Below are positions 61,151 to 64,000 of a stretch of 64,000 nt of DNA, piece by piece; the stretch's first letter is position 1, and each line of letters begins with the position of its first letter. The translations under genes were made by a program, and so were the position numbers. Below the pieces are notes generated by a model, which was not told the DNA's origin, made no database searches, and saw only the letters and a list, made by a program, of their open reading frames with translations. Source of the DNA: CAZADA01 sp964568975 (GTDB taxonomy: Bacteria > Pseudomonadota > Alphaproteobacteria > Caulobacterales > Maricaulaceae). The stretch is taken from contig CAZMSO010000001.1 in assembly GCA_964568975.1 (NCBI GenBank), positions 1 to 64,000 on the forward strand, read 5' to 3'.

Positions 61151-62590
61151 ATGCGCAAACGCGAACAAATGTTCATCGGCGACGCGTGGCTCGACGCCGA
61201 CGACGGCGCCACGATCACCGTCACCAACCCGGCAACCGGGGATGTGATCGGGACGGTCCCGCGCTGCGGCCGGGCGGAGACCGCACGGGCGATCGAGGCG
61301 GCCGCGTTGGCGTTTGAGGTCTGGTCAGAAGCCTCCGCCCAGGATCGGGCCGCGGCGCTGATGCGTCTGCACGACGCGATTATGGATCATCGCGAGCCGC
61401 TCGCGACAATCCTGACGGAGGAAAACGGCAAGCCGCTGGCGGAATCCCAGGGCGAAATCGCGTTTGGCGCGCGCTTCTTCAAATGGTTCAGCGAGGAGGC
61501 GCGGCGCATTTATGGCGATGTCATCGCCTCGCCCTTCCCCGGCTCGCGCATTGTCGTCACCAAGCATCCCGTGGGCGTGTGCGGCGCCATCACGCCGTGG
61601 AACTTCCCCCATTCCATGATCGCGCGCAAACTCGCCGCCGCCATGGCGGCGGGGTGCACAATGGTGATTAAGCCGGCCTCCCAGACGCCGTACTCAGCCC
61701 TGGCGTTCGGCGATTTGGCGCGGGAGGCGGGCCTCCCCACGGGCGTCGTGAATGTGATCACGGGCTCAGCCGCCGAGATCGCTGCGGAAATGTGTGAGCA
61801 TCCAAAGCTCCGCAAGATCACCTTCACCGGTTCGACGGATGTCGGGAAAAGGCTCGCCTCCCAAGCCACCGCGCACATGAAGCGTGTGTCGATGGAGCTT
61901 GGCGGCAACGCGCCTTTCCTTGTGTTTGACGACGCCGACGTCGACGCCGCGGTCGATGGCGCGATGACCGCAAAGTTCCGTAACAGCGGCCAGACATGCG
62001 TCTGCGCCAATCGGATCTTGGTGCAAGCGGGGATTTACGAGGCCTTCGCCGCAAAGCTTGCCGAGGCGATGGCGGCGTTGAAAGTTGGGGACGGTCGCGA
62101 GGATGGCGTCAGCCAAGGCCCGCTGATTGACGCCGCGGCGGTGGAGAAGGTCGAAGCTCATGTCGCAGATGCGGTCGCGAAAGGCGCCGCCGTCCTCACG
62201 GGCGGTAAGCGCCACGCGCTTGGCGGCTCGTTCTTTGAGCCGACGCTGATCGGCGAGGCGACCGCCGACATGCACGTGTTTCGCGAGGAGACTTTCGGGC
62301 CGCTGGCGCCGCTGTTTAAGTTTCAGACCGAAGACGAAGCCATCCATTTGGCCAACGACACCGAGTACGGTCTCGCCTGCTACGCGTACACTCAAGATCT
62401 CGGGCGCGCCTGGCGTTTGTCGGAGCGGCTCGATTACGGGATGGTCGGCATTAATGAAGGCCTGGTGTCGACGGAGGTCGCGCCCTTTGGCGGGGTGAAG
62501 GACTCCGGCATGGGCACAGAGGGCTCGCGCTACGGCGTGGAGGATTACCTCAACCTCAAATACTCGTTGTTTGGAAAGTTGGGCTTGTGA
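61151..62590 (+). CDS. slaB: Aldehyde dehydrogenase, probable sulfolactaldehyde dehydrogenase (SlaB/GabD-like)
   Basis: 479 residues of the succinate-semialdehyde dehydrogenase type. Catalytic Glu249 (MELGGNAP) and Cys283 (GQTCVCAN), the NAD-binding FTGSTDVGKRL and TPWNFPHSMIARKLAAAMAAGC are all present. SlaB of the sulfo-ED pathway is in this same subfamily and oxidises sulfolactaldehyde to sulfolactate. The neighbouring sulfofructose kinase and aldolase genes and the sulfolactate lyase genes across the divide support that reaction. From sequence alone, oxidation of succinate or another semialdehyde cannot be excluded. The start at 61151 follows GGGCGAG; the stop touches the kinase start (TGATG). 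Confidence 0.8.
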   Translation: MRKREQMFIGDAWLDADDGATITVTNPATGDVIGTVPRCGRAETARAIEAAALAFEVWSEASAQDRAAALMRLHDAIMDHREPLATILTEENGKPLAESQGEIAFGARFFKWFSEEARRIYGDVIASPFPGSRIVVTKHPVGVCGAITPWNFPHSMIARKLAAAMAAGCTMVIKPASQTPYSALAFGDLAREAGLPTGVVNVITGSAAEIAAEMCEHPKLRKITFTGSTDVGKRLASQATAHMKRVSMELGGNAPFLVFDDADVDAAVDGAMTAKFRNSGQTCVCANRILVQAGIYEAFAAKLAEAMAALKVGDGREDGVSQGPLIDAAAVEKVEAHVADAVAKGAAVLTGGKRHALGGSFFEPTLIGEATADMHVFREETFGPLAPLFKFQTEDEAIHLANDTEYGLACYAYTQDLGRAWRLSERLDYGMVGINEGLVSTEVAPFGGVKDSGMGTEGSRYGVEDYLNLKYSLFGKLGL

Positions 62591-63516
62591 TGAAGCGGGT
62601 GCTCTGCGTCGGCCACGCGGTGGAGGACCATGTGTTTCGGGTCCCGGCGTTGCCGCGCGAGGCGATCAAGCATCAAGCGACGAGCTTCGCCGTTGTCGGC
62701 GGGGGACCCGCCGCGAACGCGGCCGTGGCTATCGCGCGGCTCGGCGGGGCGGCGCTTTTGGCGGCGCGCGTCGGGGCCGACGGCGTCGGGGCGTCGATCG
62801 TCAAAGATCTTGAGTCTGAAGGCGTGGATTGTCGCCTGGTGACGGCGTTTCCCGGCGGCCAATCGTCTGTGTCGGCGGTGATGGTGGACGAGGCTGGCCG
62901 GCGAATGCTGGTGAATTACCTCGACGCGAATCTGCCGCGCGACGCGCGCTGGCTCACCGCCGCCTTCCCGGCGGACGCCGAGGTCGTGTTGGCGGACACG
63001 CGCTGGCCGGAGGGCGCGCGCGCCGCGCTCATGGAGGCGCGCGCGCGGGCGATCCCTGGCGTGCTCGACGCCGACAATCCCGCGCCAGAGGACGCTGACG
63101 TGCTCGCGGCGGCGAGCCACCTCGCCTTTTCGGCCGAGGGGTTGCGCCGTTTTACAGGCGAGGCGGACTTAGCGACGGGCCTTCGCGCCGCGGCGAGGCG
63201 CTTTGGCGTGTGGTGTTGCGTCACGGACGGCGCGGACGGCGCGCTGATCGCGTCGCAAGGCGCTGTGACCCGCACGCCCGCGCCGCGGGTGGAGGCGGTC
63301 GACACCTTGGCGGCTGGGGATGTCTGGCACGGCGCCTTTGCGCTCGCGCTTGCGGAAACAGGGGATGAAGCGCACGCGGCGGCGTTCGCCTGCGCGGCCG
63401 CCGCGTTGAAGTGCACGCGCCCAGGCGGCCGCGCAGGGGCGCCCACACGCCAGGAGTTGGCGACGTTTCAAACGACACATGACGCGCGCGCGCGCGCACT
63501 GGGGACGCACGCATGA
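62590..63516 (+). CDS. yihV: Sulfofructose kinase, YihV-like (PfkB family)
   Basis: 308 residues. Compared with E. coli YihV from memory, it shares VGGGPAANAAVA, the segment VNYLDANLP, VVLADTRWPEGAR, and the tail ALKCTRPGGRAG. Lys27, Asn109 and Arg138, reported as the sulfonate-binding trio of YihV, fall at exactly the same numbers here, and the catalytic Asp is Asp244 (TLAAGDVWHG, with Ala where most PfkB kinases have Gly). YihV phosphorylates 6-deoxy-6-sulfofructose at O1 in the sulfo-EMP pathway. The start ATG shares one base with the dehydrogenase stop; a GTG one codon earlier is an option. The stop overlaps the aldolase start (ATGA). Confidence 0.9.
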   Translation: MKRVLCVGHAVEDHVFRVPALPREAIKHQATSFAVVGGGPAANAAVAIARLGGAALLAARVGADGVGASIVKDLESEGVDCRLVTAFPGGQSSVSAVMVDEAGRRMLVNYLDANLPRDARWLTAAFPADAEVVLADTRWPEGARAALMEARARAIPGVLDADNPAPEDADVLAAASHLAFSAEGLRRFTGEADLATGLRAAARRFGVWCCVTDGADGALIASQGAVTRTPAPRVEAVDTLAAGDVWHGAFALALAETGDEAHAAAFACAAAALKCTRPGGRAGAPTRQELATFQTTHDARARALGTHA

Positions 63517-64000
63517 GCATGAGCGCTGGATCACTCACTGCTGGGAAACTCTGGGGCCTGCGGCGGCTCGCGGACGCCGGCGGACGGTTTAAAATGACGG
63601 CCGTCGATCAGCGCCCGCCGATCAAGAACCCGATTAAGGAGAAGCGCGGGACGGCCGAAGCGCCGTGGGAGGATGTGGCGGGCTTTAAGGCCCTGCTGAT
63701 TGAGGAGTTGCAGGGGGAATCCTCAGCGATGCTCCTCGATCCCCACTTCGCCTACCCCCGGGCGATCTCGCTCTACAGTCCCGCCAAGGGTCTGATCGTG
63801 ACGCTGGAAGACAGCGTCTTTGAGGAGACGCCCGAGGGCCGGCTTTCCTCTGAAATCGACGACTGGTCAGTGGAAAAGATCAAGCGCGTCGGCGGCGACG
63901 CGGTGAAAGTCCTGACCTGGTATCGGCCGGACGCCGACCCGGCGCTCCGCCAAAAACAGCAGGACTTCACCGCGCGCATCGGCGAAGCCTGCGCCACGTA
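63513..64000 (+). CDS. yihT: Class I aldolase, YihT/LacD-like, probable sulfofructose-1-phosphate aldolase (3' end outside window)
   Basis: 162 residues are visible and the frame is still open at the window edge. It starts with ATG overlapping the kinase stop. FKMTAVDQRPPI (the AVDQR motif), AMLLDPHFAYPRAI and GGDAVKVLTWYRPDADPALRQ follow the YihT / tagatose-bisphosphate aldolase (LacD) pattern. The Schiff-base Lys (Lys193 in E. coli YihT) lies beyond the edge and cannot be checked. With the YihV-like kinase directly before it, the expected reaction is cleavage of sulfofructose-1-phosphate into DHAP and sulfolactaldehyde. A tagatose- or fuculose-type aldolase is the alternative. Confidence 0.82.
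   Translation, partial: MSMSAGSLTAGKLWGLRRLADAGGRFKMTAVDQRPPIKNPIKEKRGTAEAPWEDVAGFKALLIEELQGESSAMLLDPHFAYPRAISLYSPAKGLIVTLEDSVFEETPEGRLSSEIDDWSVEKIKRVGGDAVKVLTWYRPDADPALRQKQQDFTARIGEACAT

Noticed and set aside
1..64000. CRISPR arrays, insertion sequences, prophage or integrase genes
   Set aside because: No repeat-spacer pattern, transposase, integrase or phage structural gene was seen on either strand.

Overview
This is a GC-rich chromosomal window from an alphaproteobacterium. The block trpB-trpA-accD-folC / trxA-addA-addB-murU-amgK-tsaE / DivL-like kinase / ahcY / HPr-EIIA-chvG-chvI is alphaproteobacterial in style, and the hopanoid genes and DUF1150 agree with that. I cannot name the genus. 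I see no insertion sequence, phage, CRISPR array, rRNA or tRNA. There is one scaffold gap of exactly 100 N (52458-52557), so order and distance across that point are inferred by the assembler.

Left third (1-26.4 kb): housekeeping. The end of trpB, then trpA, accD and folC run forward. trxA, the AddAB nuclease-helicase pair and the MurU/AmgK/TsaE group run back. A 2Fe-2S ferredoxin precedes a membrane PAS kinase that resembles DivL but has Arg where the phosphoacceptor should be. Then come ahcY with a palindromic operator candidate, a BCCT betaine-type transporter, a short PTS pair (HPr, EIIA-Man) without hprK, and the ChvG/ChvI two-component system. An unrecognised helical protein and a PagL-type lipid A deacylase follow.

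Middle (26.4-52.3 kb): polA, a TonB-domain protein, farnesyl diphosphate synthase, an outer-membrane barrel and Hsp20-DUF1150 lead into a compact hopanoid locus. hpnC-D-E-shc-hpnG form one overlapping run, with hpnB divergent and hpnA beyond it. hpnA is translationally coupled to a paraoxonase-like lipoprotein and a sulfotransferase, which I do not know as standard hopanoid partners. Next are a membrane-anchored TIR-like protein, a TesA-like lipoprotein esterase with the YbbA-YbbP ABC exporter, and a DUF3422 protein.

Right end (52.5-64 kb): putA (its C-terminus lost in the gap), then the most interesting region, a divergent organosulfonate cluster. Leftward: suyA-suyB (sulfolactate sulfo-lyase), comC and slcC (two sulfolactate dehydrogenases of opposite stereochemistry) and a suyZ-type exporter. 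Rightward: a GntR/UTRA regulator, a sulfolactaldehyde-dehydrogenase-like ALDH, a YihV-type sulfofructose kinase with the sulfonate-binding residues conserved, and the start of a YihT-like class I aldolase. Together these predict sulfofructose -> sulfofructose-1-phosphate -> sulfolactaldehyde + DHAP, then sulfolactate -> pyruvate + sulfite. That is a sulfo-EMP front end joined to oxidation and desulfonation in one locus, so one organism could fully break down sulfoquinovose. A near-consensus promoter whose -10 box is overlapped by a perfect 20-bp palindrome controls the kinase side. A degenerate copy of the same palindrome lies in the divergent suyA/gntR gap.
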